Shown one piece after another: positions 12,546 to 26,700 of a stretch of DNA of 64,000 nt. The position numbers were made by a program, and so were the translations under genes. The DNA is from Glandiceps talaboti (Eukaryota; Hemichordata; Enteropneusta; Spengelidae). Numbering within the stretch: position 1 is the first letter of the stretch; each line of letters starts with the position of its first letter. The DNA lies in contig NC_135562.1 in the NCBI RefSeq assembly GCF_964340395.1, positions 19,589,626 to 19,653,625 on the forward strand, in the 5' to 3' direction. The notes under the pieces were generated by a model. That model worked only from the letters and a program-made list of their open reading frames with translations. It did no database searches and was not told the origin of the DNA.

Positions 12546-12806
12546 CTTGTATCACAACCAAGGATTCTTATTTCTTATGTGTAACGTTTTACCTGTTCAG
12601 GTCAACAGGCTTTTTAACTGTTCATTTACTGAGCTTACCACTAAGTGGCATAGTGGCAATGACGTGATCCTAGGTGGCATAGTGACAATGATGTGATGGC
12701 ATAGTGGCAATGACGTGATCCTAGACAGGACAGTTTGAGAATCCTGTTGACCTGTACAAGCAAGACATCACTCATAAGTGAATAGAACTCTTGGTTGTGA
12801 TACTAG
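12546..12806. mobile_element. MITE with about 65-bp inverted ends and a CRE-like internal repeat
   Basis: The left end TATCACAACCAAG...CAGGTCAACAGG is matched by the complement of the right end (CCTGTTGACCTG...CTTGGTTGTGATA). Inside (12645-12730) are three imperfect copies of a 30-37 bp unit, GGCATAGTGGCAATGACGTG with variants; two of them keep TGACGTGA. No coding potential. Confidence 0.7.
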
Positions 12807-13559
12807 TACAAATTATTACAATATATATATATAGCTATTGTACATTCTCTAAGTACACAAACATTAACAATTCTAAAGTCAGTTCTAAAAACAATAAAAT
12901 TTTACTCAAATATAATTTTGAGAGACGAGTAGTTATCTTGTGAATTACTTGACTATATCTATATAGGTACAAGGACTTGTTTCAATTTTATTGTCCATGC
13001 AATTCCATTGACAAATACCATGACTATGAACACAGCCAATACTAAGGCACATAGAAAAACACAAATAACAACTTGGACACAAAATAAAAATGATAGAATC
13101 ATGTACCTGGTCTGCAAACACAATGTTTATGAGTAACTACAGCTATGTTATTAGATTAGCATTACTAATTAACTTACAGATCAGTATGAGATGTTTGGCT
13201 GGCATTTCAAATTGCCTATTGCCCCCCCCCCCCTTCCAAGTAATGATAGTGCTGTGGTAATTTGCATAACAAAAGCATGCATTGCTATGTCTAATCTCAT
13301 TGGCTATGATATGCATGACTTTGAATAAGCGCACACACAAAAACCTGTTACTGTTGATAGATTACTAGTATTGGTTTCTAAGTTTGTATCCAAAGTTTTA
13401 CTTCATTTGTTGAAGTGTACAGGAAAGTCCATGTCAGACATCGGGATAAATGGCAAGTTAACAGTTATTATCATCCATTGCCAGAATGAATGGTCAACAG
13501 TTTTCTTCATTTCAATTAGCAGACTGCTTTCCAGAAATAAATGCTAAAAGAATGATGCA

Positions 13560-13775
13560 CAAACTGTGTTGTATTTGGACATGTCCATGTTAATACCAGC
13601 GAAAAACTATGACATACATGTGGTACACATGTACAAATGGTATGTTGTATTTGAACATGTCCAAGTTTAATAATACCAGCAAAAAACTATGACATAGTAC
13701 ACATATATGTTGAATTTGAACATGTCCATCTTACTACCAGCAAAAAACTATGACACAGTACACATGTTGAACGTA
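13560..13775. repeat. Three-copy tandem repeat, about 70-75 bp
   Basis: Three copies share a (G/A)ACATGTCCA core, TACCAGC, AAAAACTATGACA and GTACACAT in the same order. Copies begin near 13570, 13645 and 13710 and have point differences and small indels. Confidence 0.75.
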
Positions 13776-14585
13776 GAATTTATCAACTTTTTTCTCAGCT
13801 ATATCATTCAGTGTTATAAATACACTGGACTAATAATTTTTTTTCTAAATAGCTGTTGCTAAGTGTGTGCAGCCACCCTGGTGTTTATTGCTGATATTAT
13901 CTCAAATGTAAGTTTTAGTGTAACTTCAACAAAGTCTATTAGTGTTGTAGTAAATGTGGAGACACATGTGGAAACTAATACTAGTAATCTATCCATTTCT
14001 GGATAAAATATTTTCATTCAAATTTCTCTTTGAAGGACTGTAAGTCTTAAGTCTACACTGAGCTAAAAACTGCACAGCAGCCAATATGACATCATAATGA
14101 AGACTACCAGCAACATAGTCTTGGTTATCAAGACTCTGCCACTGAGGGCTCTCTTCCAACACCCCACAGAGTATGGGGCATTACATAAGTAATTTGTGTT
14201 AGTTGGAACATGGCCACTGTCAGGATGAAAATGATTCTACATTTCATTTTCATAAACTCTGTATATATTTCATAGAAATCTAGGAAACTTTTGAAAAACT
14301 GACTTTGTTAGAAGATTAACTCCGAGTAAAAGCTGCCACCTTGTGATTTTACTACAGAGGTCAGAGGTCATGTGAGTCAGCCTCTCAATACAATCATTTT
14401 GTTCCAATCACTGACGTTGTAATGCCCCACACTCTCTGCTGGGAGGGGTGGAACTCAAGAGAGTTCTGGGTAACCGAAACTACCACCAACAGAGAAAATA
14501 ATTTTATCTTCAGTCCACAGATTGACAACTTTCTTTGAAGAATAAGAGCACTTGTATATAATAGACATTCAGTAAGTATAAATCA
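13776..14585. other. Unassigned intergenic DNA
   Basis: Short A/T-rich stretch with no supportable exon or repeat. Two ACAGAG/CACAGAGTATGGGGCATTAC-like segments around 14160 and 14420 look like a short inverted pair (GTATGGGGCATTAC and GTAATGCCCCACAC). Confidence 0.4.
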
Positions 14586-14589
14586 GCCT

Positions 14590-15135
14590 GGTTTAGGGCC
14601 ACCAATCATGGTCTACATAGGATAAATATTCATAATCAGGGCCTACCAATCATGTTCAAGCTTAGCTTACTCTGCCTGTTTACAAGCCTATCAATGGCAG
14701 TCCAGCTTGCAACGTTTTGCATATGTAGGGCTTTACAATCAAAATCAGCCTGTATACAATGTACCTGTGCAGCTGTAGGGCCTACTAATTACAATCTAGC
14801 TAAGAGTACTGTGCATATTCAGAGCCTACCAATCATAGCCTCACTTACATGTAGTTTACACTGCATGGTACAGCCAACCAATCACAGTTTAGCTGACAGT
14901 ACTACAAATGTACACACATGTATTCCGAGCCTACTAATCAAAAGCCAGATTAATTTTATAATATGGTATGGCCTGCCAATCACAGTCGAGCTTCAATACA
15001 TGTACATCAGAGGGACATTCACTGTCTAGATTACATTTTTTGCAGTTGACACTGCATGGTATGGTCTGGTAATCATGGTCGAGCTTACAGTATGCGTTCA
15101 ATGCATGTTTATAGTTTATTAATCACAGTCCAACT
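14590..15135. repeat. Degenerate tandem repeat with CCTACCAATCA core
   Basis: About ten diverged units spaced 45-100 bp, each with CC(T/A)A(C/T)(C/T)AATCA followed by a ...CAGCTTA-like segment. It lies immediately 3' of the NCOA6 stop codon and includes its likely 3' UTR. Confidence 0.65.
15115..15120 (-). terminator. Candidate NCOA6 polyadenylation signal
   Basis: AATAAA on the minus strand about 57 bp downstream of the stop codon at 15177-15179. The position fits a short 3' UTR. Use of the site is inferred only. Confidence 0.45.
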
Positions 15136-15176
15136 TAGTTTAAATTGTTCACTATAAAATATTGATGATATGGTTT

Positions 15177-18100
15177 TCATGATTTATTAGGATCCTTTGT
15201 TCGTCTTCTCTTCTGGGGTGGTGGCAGAGGTTCACATATATCAGCTACAGAAACACAAACATAGAAAGAAATTCATATATATTAGTTTGTGCTCTTTTTT
15301 ACTTAATACACACACACATACATACATACACACACACATACACACACACACACACACATACATGTACACACACACACACACATGCATGCACACACACAAA
15401 CACACAAATCTAAACACAAACAACTGCAAATAAATGTTCAAACAATGATTTCAATATACATACTGTATGTATGCACAGCAGCTCAAGAATCCTTTGCAAT
15501 GCGCTATCCTGATATCAGCACTGGGCTAGCTTAGTGACATGTATTAACCCTTCCAATTGTCAACATATACTGGTAAGGTGTTAGTAACCACCCAGTGTTG
15601 GCAATGAGCTACATGTACCCTGGTGGCAACATAAAATGTAGGGCTAATGCAGGTATTAACCCTTCCAATTGTTAACACATGCTGATGAGGTATTAGTGCC
15701 AAAACAGTGTTAGCACTAAGCTAGCCTAATGTTAACATAGGACTAGTGCAGGCATTAACACTTCCAGTAATTAGTACTTACTGGTGAGGTGTTAGTGCAG
15801 TGTTTGCTCTGAGCTAACCTGGTGTTAACATTGGGCTGGTGCTGACAACCCTTTCAGTTGCTAACACAAACTGGTGAGGTGTTAGTGCCAGTGCAGTGTT
15901 AGCACTGAGCTAGTCTAATGCTAATCTGATTCTAGCTCAGTCAGAGATTAACTCTTGAGCTCCATTTGATGTCATTTACAAATTGTTTATCTTACCTCCA
16001 CCACTGGACCTTGTGGTTCTCTTTCTTGGTGGTGACATGGATGCTGGTTCTCTGTCTCTCTGCCCCCGTCCTCGCCTAGCAGGTGACCCCCGACCTCCTT
16101 CACTGGGTGATCTTCTGCCACCTCTTCTCCCTCTACCAAATCCTCGTCGTGATGGAGTTTCAGGTTTGACATACAATTCCTCTAACTGTTCCTCTTTCAC
16201 CTTCTCTCCTTCCTGTTCTGTATTTCCCAAAACTTTCACATCTGTGCCAGTCACTGCTACACATTCACCCTTATCACCTTGTTTTTGCCCAGCCCCCTTT
16301 TTTTCCAACTCGGCAGTATTTTGGTTGTCATTCAATTTTTCTTTGTCACCTGTACTTTGAATGTCACTTGTTTTGTTGCCTTGTTTTTGACTTTTGACCT
16401 CTGGCTGACTATCTTTGGGTTGATCCATCTGAGCAGCTGATTTGGATTTCACACTATCCTCTGTTACAATCTCACTCGAACTAGTAGCTGCCACAGACAT
16501 AACCTTTGACCTTTTCTCCATGATAACATTAACACACTCTGCTACAGTTTTCCTTTTCCTTCCCGATATTGGCGTCTCCCTGGCCTTAACTTCTATTGCT
16601 GGTATTGTCACAGTTTTATTTTCACTGTCAGTATTTACAGCAATGGCACTGACTTTACTTTCAATACTGTCTTTACCTTTTTCGTCTTTGTGTATTTCTG
16701 TAGTTGACTTGTTTATCATGATTCTATCTGATTCACAAACCTGACTTGTTGTTGATGCTTCAGGCAAGTTTTTATCACTTTCTGAGTTCTTAGCCATACT
16801 GTCCTGATCAACATTTTCAGTTACAGTGTCAGCTGGTTTGTTACTTCTGTCCTCAGTTATTTCAGATTCATCTTTTGGCAGTTTCTGACTTTCTTTCTCT
16901 GTATCCATCTTACTGTCATCGTCAAGACTTTTACTCCCTTGACTGTTGTCTCCACCATCCTTTAACTCTTTGTTGTCATGGACACTGTGGTCAGTCTTTT
17001 CATCCATCTGTCCATCAGTGTCATCCTTCACTTCTGTTGTCTTGTCTTTCCTCACTACACCTTCCTCAGCATCTTTACCTTGGTGTCGCCTCCCTACATC
17101 ACTTTTCTGTTTATCTGGATCACATGTGTTGTTTGTTTCATTATTGATTCTCTCCACTTCATTTTTCTCATCAGAAATTTGTGCTGGTATTGGATTTTCA
17201 GATTCTGTTTTCATTTGCTCAGAAACATCTCTAGTGGTCTCTCCTGTTGTCACATCCAACCCATCTTTAGCTTTGCTATCTGACTTCTCTACAACACTTC
17301 CCTGTTTAGTTTCAACAATGTCTTCTTTAGATTTTTTGCCATGAAACTTTTTAACTGCAGTGTCAGTGATATTTGTTGATGTCACAGCTTCTTCATTGTG
17401 TCCTGTAGTCTTAGCTGAAGGTTTAGTGAATTTCTCTGTTTTCATATCGCAGTCAAGAAGTGACAAGTCAATGTGAGGAGTTTCAGTTTCCACGGTTCGT
17501 ATTATCGCCTTTAATTCTGACATTTCTCCACTTTTTCTTTCTGTCTTTGCTGGTACAGAGTGGTCTTCTGCCTTGTTTTGTTTTTTCTCCACTTCAACTT
17601 CTTTAATCATTTGTACCAGCAGGTCACTACCTCCTTTTGATGAAGTGTCCCCTTTCTCTATAAGAGATGTTTTCATTAGTTCACTTGGTACACTGTCAGT
17701 TGTTTGACCAATCATGTTCTTTGTATCAGAATTATCTTTGGAATTCATTTCATCATCATTTTTTTTGTCACTGTCTTTACTATCCTCCTGTATATGTGTT
17801 GTACTTTCTTGTCCCTTTGGTGCAACAACAATAGTTTCTACAGCAGACAAACTTTCCTGTTTTTTCACATCATTTTTCTGCTCTTCTTTATCATTCTCTT
17901 GATCCCCATTACTTGTTTCCATGGTTTCATCTTCAGCTATATCATCCTTATTACTGCTGGCCTGGTCAGGTTCATCTTCTTGGAACATACTCTCAGCAAT
18001 AGCCGATTCCAAGCCTTCTAGTTCACTGTCTGATTTCACTCCATCTTCAGTCGTTACACTAGAGTCAACTGACTTATCCAGCTTTTCATCTTCAACTTTT

Positions 18101-19930
18101 TGTTCTCCTTTCTTTGCCTGTGAAATACTGCTACTACTGGCACTACCTTTGTTTTGTACTTCACCCTTGTTATCTTTATCTTCAGCCTTTGTCATGTTAT
18201 CACCTTTCAAGTCATTATCTACTAGATGGTCTGTTGTTTTATCCAGTCCTATCTTACTCTCAGTGTTCTCTTTAATTTCATCATCTTCTCTAGAATTGTC
18301 TACTTCTTTGACTATAGTACTGTCTTTTTCTGTTATCTTTGTCTCTGTCAAAGTTGTTTCTGAAGAGTTTGACACACCTTGACCTTGATCTATCAACACA
18401 TTTTGACCATGACCTTCAGGCTCCGCCTGCTTTTCATTCACTCCCACGGATTCATTTTCCTTATTCTTCAACTCACTTCCTTGTTCATGTTCCTTTCCTG
18501 TGTCTATTTCAGGGTTAGGTTTTGCCTCTTTTACAGGTATTTCTACACTTCCTTCTTTTTCCTCTTGTTTCTCTATGTTCTGTTCTATGGTAGTAACTGG
18601 TATCCCATCCCCATCTGCTTTGTTACTACTATCAATGACTGTCGGTGGGTTTGCAATTTCTGCTGTTTTGTGCTGCATTTCTGACAACATCTCTGCAAAC
18701 ATACTCTTACTGTCACTTTTTATCATCTTGCTGTCAATCATTTCTCGACTGTCATTACTACTGCTGTCTGTGGTTTCCATGGAGACTGGAGTGCTGTCTT
18801 TAGATCTATCCTGCTGTTGTACTAACAACTGATGCTGTTGAAGCTGTTGTCTACTTTGTTCAAACGACTGTTCCTGATCTTTGCGCTGTTGCTGTTGCAT
18901 GTCCTGTTGCTTTTTATGAATATCGATATCAGTTAACTGCATTGAGGGTGACTTTCTCAGCAGTTGTTGAGGTGGACCAAGTGATTGGATGGTCTGTCCC
19001 TGTTTAAGTCCCTGTTTTTTAAGCTCTTCTAGTTGTTGTTGCTGCTGTTGTTGAAGTTCTTGTCGTTGAAGTTGCTGTTGTTGCAAATGCTGTTGTTCGA
19101 GTTGTTGTCTCTGTTTAGATGTAGCTGACTGTAATATAGATTCTCTACCACCAAGCATTGGTCCCTTCAAGTCCCAACCTTTTCCTAGTGGTTTCTGTTC
19201 ACCACCAGATTTAGTGTTCAAACCAAATGACAGGATCTTCTCCCTCTGCCTCTCAAAATCTGCTTCTGAAAATTGTGATGGAAATTGGGGCATCTGTTGC
19301 TGAACACCTTCTGCTAACTGCCTGACAAACTGTGATAGGTTGAGTTGATCGGTTGGCATAGAAAACATTCCTGACAAGCTATCTCGACTACCAGGTGCTG
19401 TAAGTCTTGTGTTCGACATCCATGGTGCTGATGGTAGTCTAGGTGGTACACTTTGCTGTTGAACTTGGGGTCTCTGTTGTTGTTGTTGTTGTTGCAGTTT
19501 TTGGTGTTGTTGCATTTGCTGAATGTGCTTTTGTTGAAGCTGCTGCTGTTTCTGCTGCTGCTTTTGCTGTTGCTTTTGTAGTTGTTTATGTGTTGGTTGT
19601 GTATTTATTGGAGACTTTCGCTGTGGCAGAGGTTGTTGAGGAAGTGGTTGCTGTGGCAACGGTTGCTGTGGCAAAGGTTGTTGCTGGACTTCCTGATGTG
19701 CTGGCTGCTTATCGTCTTTCTGAAATTTAGACTGCTGCAAGTGCTGTTGTTCCTTTTGTGGTGGGAAAATATCTTTCTTTTCATTTTCTTCATGCAACTG
19801 TGCTTTATTAGTTTGATGCAATGAAACCGACTGACTTGGTGTTGGGGATGATTGCTGTTGCTGTAACTGCTGTTGTTGTTGTAGTTGCTGTTGTTGAAGT
19901 GGCTGTTGTTGTTGCTGCTGCTGTTGTTGC

Positions 19931-19961
<31 letters not shown>

Positions 19962-20032
19962 GAAGTGGCTGCTGTTGTTGTTGCTGTTGTATTTGCTGTT
20001 GTGGCAGCTGTTGTTGCTGCTTTTGGGGCAGC

Positions 20033-20063
<31 letters not shown>

Positions 20064-20635
20064 GCTGCTTATATTGCATTTGCTGTTGAAGATGTTCTTG
20101 TGGTGACTTTGTACCTTGATTTGGTTTACTTCCTGTATTAAAATTCAAATGTTGTTCTTGTTCATTCTGTGGTGGTGTGCCTGAGAGTTCTCGTTGTTGT
20201 TGCAAAGACTCTTGAGTTACAGCTGGAAACGGCTCCTTAGAAAGCTGTAGGTTCATCACAGGACCTGGTTGCTTATTAGACACTGGCTTTATAACTTGAG
20301 ACATGTGTTGGTCTTCTGCAGGTTTCTGTGGTAGAGTCGGAACTTGTTCTTTAGACACATTTTGACCAGAGCCACCCTGTTGTTCTCTTGGTATTGGTGA
20401 AGTCATCTGTTTTAGATGTTGATCTTCAATTGGTTTGTTGGCTGCAATTGGTTGTTCTTTTAGCACATGCTGCATCACAGGCTGCATCATTTGGTCATTG
20501 GGTAGATGCTGTGTAATTGGTGGAAATGGTGGATGCTGCGGCATCTGACCAAACTGCTGTTGCTGCAAACCATGTTGGTGCATTTGTGCTTCCATAGCCT
20601 GTTGCTGTTGCTGCTGTTGTTGTTGTTGTTGTTGC

Positions 20636-20672
<37 letters not shown>

Positions 20673-20722
20673 GGGAAAACTCTTGCATCGCAAAATGATG
20701 CTGCTGAGAATGAAGCTGTTGT

Positions 20723-20760
<38 letters not shown>

Positions 20761-23700
20761 CATTAACTGGTGTTGGAAAGTTTGTTGCAGTTGGTGTTGT
20801 GATGATTGTTTAGCAGGTCTCTGAGATTGCTGCATATTTTGTCTTTGAAGTTGAGCATTGTGCATCATCTGTAGGTGCTGCATCAGTTGCATGTGTTCTT
20901 GCTGCTGCTGCTGAGGCATCGTTCCAAACTGCTGCTGGTGGGGTTGCTGCTGATGCTGTGGTCTTTGTTGTGGTATCATTCCAAATGAAGGATGCTGCAG
21001 AAGCTGTTGTTGTTGTTGTTGTTGTTGTTGCTGTTGTTGTTGTTGTTGTTGCTGCTGCTGTTGTAGTTGTTGTTGCTGCTGTTGGTGTTGTTGCTGTAGC
21101 TGTAGAAAATGATCTTGAAGTTGTGCCTGTGAAACAGTTAATTCACCCTCCTCAGCCTTAGAAACCGGTGGGGTACTCTTTCCGGTTAGTGCAGAGAAAG
21201 GAAACTGTGTTGCTGAAATGTCACTTTGCAATAAATTAACCAATAATGGACTTGTTAATGTCACATCGTGTCTTTTGAGTAGGTTGTTAATATTTGCAGC
21301 ATTATTATTTGGTCGAGTTGTTGAAGGGTCAGTGAATGGAAATCGACTTCCTTGCTGAAAATTGCCTGTACTGTCAGGAGAGAGTCCAACCAGATTTAAA
21401 TTTGGAGGCCTGTTCCTTTCCTGCTTTTCATTCAATGTCATCGGTATGTTTGAAATTGTACCTGACATCATCTGTTCCTGACACAGTTTCTGCATTTGTT
21501 CATGTGACAGTTCTTGCTGCAAATTCAGAGGCAACTGAGTTGTGGTCATATCTGCAAGTGAGGCTGCAGCAGCTACAGTAGTGGATTTCTTACGTCTAAC
21601 ACGTTTCTTTTTTGGTGGTGGTGCATTGTTTGTCACCGGTATTTGGGGTTGTTGTGGTGGTGGTGGTGGTGGTGGTGGTGGTAAACCAATGATTGGCAGT
21701 GGTCCAACTGGTACTTGAGTGACAGATGATGGTGTCAATTGTTGTGTTATAGGCTGCTGTTGGCTGACTGGTGGAGCTGCACGAAAAGTGACTTCCTGTG
21801 TTGTATTATCTTTGGATATTGTTAGATGTATCACACTATCACCTTCAATCTGTACTGATAAAATGCCTAGATCTTTTAAAGCCTGATTTCCACTTCTGGC
21901 AAGATCTCGAAGTCGTTGTGCTGCATCACTAGGAATGTTGAAGGTGACACGTACACTGTTCCATGGTTCTATTTTCTTAATAGAGATGTCTTCTTTACCT
22001 GTAATTAGATATAATATATGTATTCAATAACCTGAATTGATCAAGAAGAAAGAAATAGTAACATGAAAAAAAATCTTTCGAAAATTTTCGAAAGTTGAGC
22101 ATTCTACATTTTGCAATTACAAATGTGCATGGCTAGGCTATTACTATTACTAGAATGTCATATAAAATCCACTTTCCCCTTGATTTATTTTCTGTCTGTA
22201 CCTAAATCTACTACATATGTACTCTGGTGAAATATAAATGTCACAATCCAAAATTTGATTATCTTAAACAACTAGTTAGATATATGTGTAGTTATTCTGA
22301 AGATATTTGTACAGTCTTTCCATTAACAATAGAATAAAATACGGCCTTTTGGACAAAACTAAATTTGTTTATTGTTTTCTAAATCTACCATAAAACCTAT
22401 CCGCATGCAGACGGCAAACAACGAATTTAATTGATGGCACCTAAGTAGTGATTACGGAGTAATAAACATTTTAGAATTTTGTTGTTACAGTGTTCAAGGA
22501 AACTGCAACACATCACAAAGTAAGAGACAGGGGAACATCAAATAATGGTGGGTCACTATAGATGTAGATGTATGTACATCAGTGGTACATGTACATATGT
22601 ATGTCAATTTGAGGACATACTGAGAACAGCTTCATGTACATGTATGTACATCAGTGGGATGTCAATTTGAGGACATACTGGGAACAGCTTCATGTATGTA
22701 CATCAGTGGTATGTCAATTTGAGGACATACTGGAAACAGCTTCATGTACGTGTGCATGTTAATTTAGGTGACAAATATTCATCTACATGTGTAATGTACA
22801 GTTGTACTGTCAACAGCTTATGAACACAAATGAATACATTTTTTGTATTTGTGTCAAATTGACATCCACAAAAAGAGCTAAAACAGTGGAATTAAAAACA
22901 TTACCCAGTGGCCAATCAATGTGGCATACTTGGTCCAAAATCTTTACCTGTACATAATATGTTTCCTAATGTGGCTTTCAGTGTCTGAAGATGGCCTGAG
23001 AGATTAGGATCATCAATGTGACCTTCACATGTCATCACCAACTCTGAATTACAAGTGACTTCCTCCATCTCCTTCCTGATAAAACAAACAAAGAAATATA
23101 ACAGCTTAAAGGGCTATGTTTCAATCCCAGGACTATACATGTTTAACATGTCCTATAACAACTTAAAGAGCTATGTTTCAATCCCAGGTCATTGTTATAT
23201 AATAATAATAATGATAATGTTGGGTTCTTATATAGCACTTTCCTACTCCGTGCTCAAGGCGCTTTACAATTATAACCCCTGGCTCAGATCAGAACGGCAC
23301 AACGGCCCTTTAGTCTTCCCCAACTCCCTGGGGAGCATATAATCCATTGCAGCCATTTAAGCACATAGAATTAAAGCATTGACATTGCAACCTACATCCT
23401 ACCAGGTCCCCAATTATACAGCTGGGTTAACTGAGGCACAGTTGTGGTTCAAATCTTGCCCAAAGACTTTAGCCACTCCGAAACAAACAGCAGGCAGCGA
23501 CAGGGCTCGAACCTACAACCTGTAGATTCCACGTCAGTCACGCTAACCATTCACCCTGGTCCCATCATGACTCCAAATATATAAGGATTACACAGGATCA
23601 TTCTTTTGTTGCAAACCAACATTTTCTATACCTGTACAATGTAGCTCTGCCAAACTGGTTTCACACAAGGATTTTAATCCTAATCTGAAGTAGTGCATAA

Positions 23701-26700
23701 AATAAGTGTAACTCTACACAATCCCTACATGTACAATGTAGCTTGTACATTGTACTTACACAGTGCCATCCCTACATGTACAAAATGTAGTTTGTACTTA
23801 CACAGTCTCTTCCATAGCTTGTACTTACAGAGTCCCTTCCCTAGTTTGTATGTACATGTACAGTCCCTTCCCTGGCTTGTACTTTCACAGTCCCATCCCT
23901 AGCTTGTACAATGTACTTACACAGTCCCTTCCCTAGCTTGTACTTACAGTCCCTTCCCTCGCTTGTACTTACAAAGTCCCTTCCCTCGCTTGTACTTACA
24001 AAGTCCCTTCCCTAGTTTACACTTACATGTATACAGTCCCTTCCCTACATGTAGCTTGTACTTTATACAAAGTCCCTTCCCTAGCTTGTACTTACAAAGT
24101 CCCTTCCCTCGCTTGTACTTACAAAGTCCCTTCCCTAGTTTACACTTACATGTATACAGTCCCTTCCCTACATGTAGCTTGTACTTTATACAAAGTCCCT
24201 TCCCTAGCTTGTACTTACAAAGTCCCTTCCCTCGCTTGTACTTACAAAGTCCCTTCCCTAGTTTACACTTACATGTATACAGTCCCTTCCCTACATGTAG
24301 CTTGTACTTACATGTACACAGTCCCTTCCCTAGCTTACACTTACATGTATACAGTCCCTTCCCTAGCTTGTACATGTACTTACAGTCCCCTCCATAGCTA
24401 TACATACAATTTATGTACACAGTCCCTTCCCTGGCTTACACTAAGGGACCAATCAGTTTCTCCAGCCTGGGTGGGGGGGGGGGGTGTGGTTTTATTGGGC
24501 TTACATTTACAAAAAGTCACTGACACCCACCCCCATTTCTGTAAAACAGAAAACATGACCCCCCCCCCCCATCACTTAATTCTAAAACATGATACCCCCA
24601 CCTGTACCCCCACCCCCATATACATGTACAATGTATCACATGACAGGTATTTTCTTATCGTGACTCAGTGTGGACTACTTGTCTGTCTTGCAAATACTTT
24701 ATAACTCGATCCCGGGATAGCACTATCATATAATTATTGACTACACAGGGTAAATATGTTCCAAAAAGAGTTTAATAGCATCTTGACAGTGAAAGGTAGG
24801 AGGAAAGCTTGAGAAGAGAATAAGTACAACTCTCATGTGGAGTCCGAAGGGGTCTCCCCCCTAGAAGCCCTGGAGGATTTTTACTCTTAAAAGTCAATTT
24901 TGAGAACATATACAATAATATATTCAGACACTTTCAGACAATAATTTTCGAGCTTTACAAGACAACACCGGCATGTAAAAAGCAACTACAGGTACATAGC
25001 GTTGAAATATTTTTAAAATATAGTTTGATAGCATCTTGACAGTAAGAGGTAAAGGGAAGAGCTTTGAGACTGTGGTCACATGCATTGCACCAACTACATG
25101 TAGTGAATGAGGGGATGCAACATACATGTACAAATGTACATTGTATGAAACCCGAGCCCTGACACCCAAAAGTCAAGTTTATGAGGCTACAATGTACATG
25201 TAGCTCAGTGCCAACTCTAGGCATATCATTTATTACTCTTAATCATTCAAAATTAGGGTGTTGAGATGCTAATAACAACATTGGTTGCCAGTGCTAACAT
25301 CAGGCTGGCTTTAACAATGTATGTGTTAGCAACTGGAAGCGTTAATACCTGTACTGCATCAGTACTGAGTTCTTTGTTAATACCAGACTACATGTACATG
25401 TAGCTCAGTGCTAACACAAGGCTAGCACTAACATCTCACCATGTTAGGAACTGGAAGGGTTAATACCTGCAGAACCCTATATTAACACCAGGTTACATGT
25501 ACTGTAGCTCTGTGCTAACACAAGACTGGCATTATTACAGCAGAAATATTGAAGGGTCGCCAAAAGACTGTGCTATCATACACATTTTATGTTCCCCAAG
25601 AACACTTTAGATAGATACATTTGTAAGACACAGGCTTCCCACAGACTAGTCAATACAAAATATAAACAACACCACACTCCTGCCGACAAGCAGGCACTGT
25701 ATGTGTACATTTTTGTACACACGTCCACGGGGAACCATGCAAGCACACCAAAATCAAATTCTTGCTAGTTTCAATTTGTAATATGTAAAAAGCTGACCAT
25801 GCAATGTGATGACATGAAATAGCTTGTTGGATGGTATTGTTTATATTTGTAATGAGTGGTCTGTGGGAAGCCTGTTTCTTATCTATCTAAATTGTTCTTG
25901 GGGAACATAAAATGTGTATGATATGCATGTACATGTAGTCTTTCGGCAAACCTTCAATATTTCTGCAGTAACACCTTACCAGTATGTGTTAGCAGCTAAT
26001 GGCAGGTAAATCTTATACCCTGTAGATTAGCATTAACTTTACAGGCCAGGATTTCAATTCCAGGTTCTCACATTAGTGTTATCTTTATAAATTATTTATC
26101 TTATTATTTATGTACTTATTTATTTATAAATGGCAATGCATCCACCATTATATGGGTTTTCATGCAATTGCAAAATATGATAAATACAAATTTAAAATAC
26201 AAATACACATGACAAATACAAAAAATTATGCAACAATATTGAACACCAAAAGAGGAGTGGGAGAATGCAGAAGTCATTAGATTGATGAACTGTTTGCAAC
26301 GAATAGTAATGCCCTGTATGTGAAGGATCTGGAGTGGGCTTTCGGAATGTGGAAATTAGTCTTTGTGTTGTGTTGATGAATGGTACAATGTATCATTGGT
26401 TATTATACATATTATTAGTTCAGATACATTTTGTCGATATATGATGGAACTTTGTTATCAGTGGAGAAAGCCATGAGGATTACATACAATTCTTCTTCTG
26501 TTCATGGCCAACTTTTTTCTAGAGCTCTGCCAGACAACTGTTTTCCACAACAAAATTTTAATCCCTTTTCTAATTGGGCCTTTAATACTATGCTATCCCT
26601 GGCAGTGTTACATGTGTATACAAATGTATGTGTGTATTGTTCACCTAGTTGACACAGTACAGGAATATTCCAATCACAGTCCATGTACAGGGTTAGTAAC

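Noticed and set aside
19443-20766. Plus-strand Val- and Leu-rich open frames opposite NCOA6
   Set aside because: They are the complement of CAA/CAG poly-Q codons.
23944-24704. Open frames of 144-225 aa in the AGTCCCTTCCC repeat
   Set aside because: By-products of the minisatellite; identical peptide blocks recur with the DNA unit.
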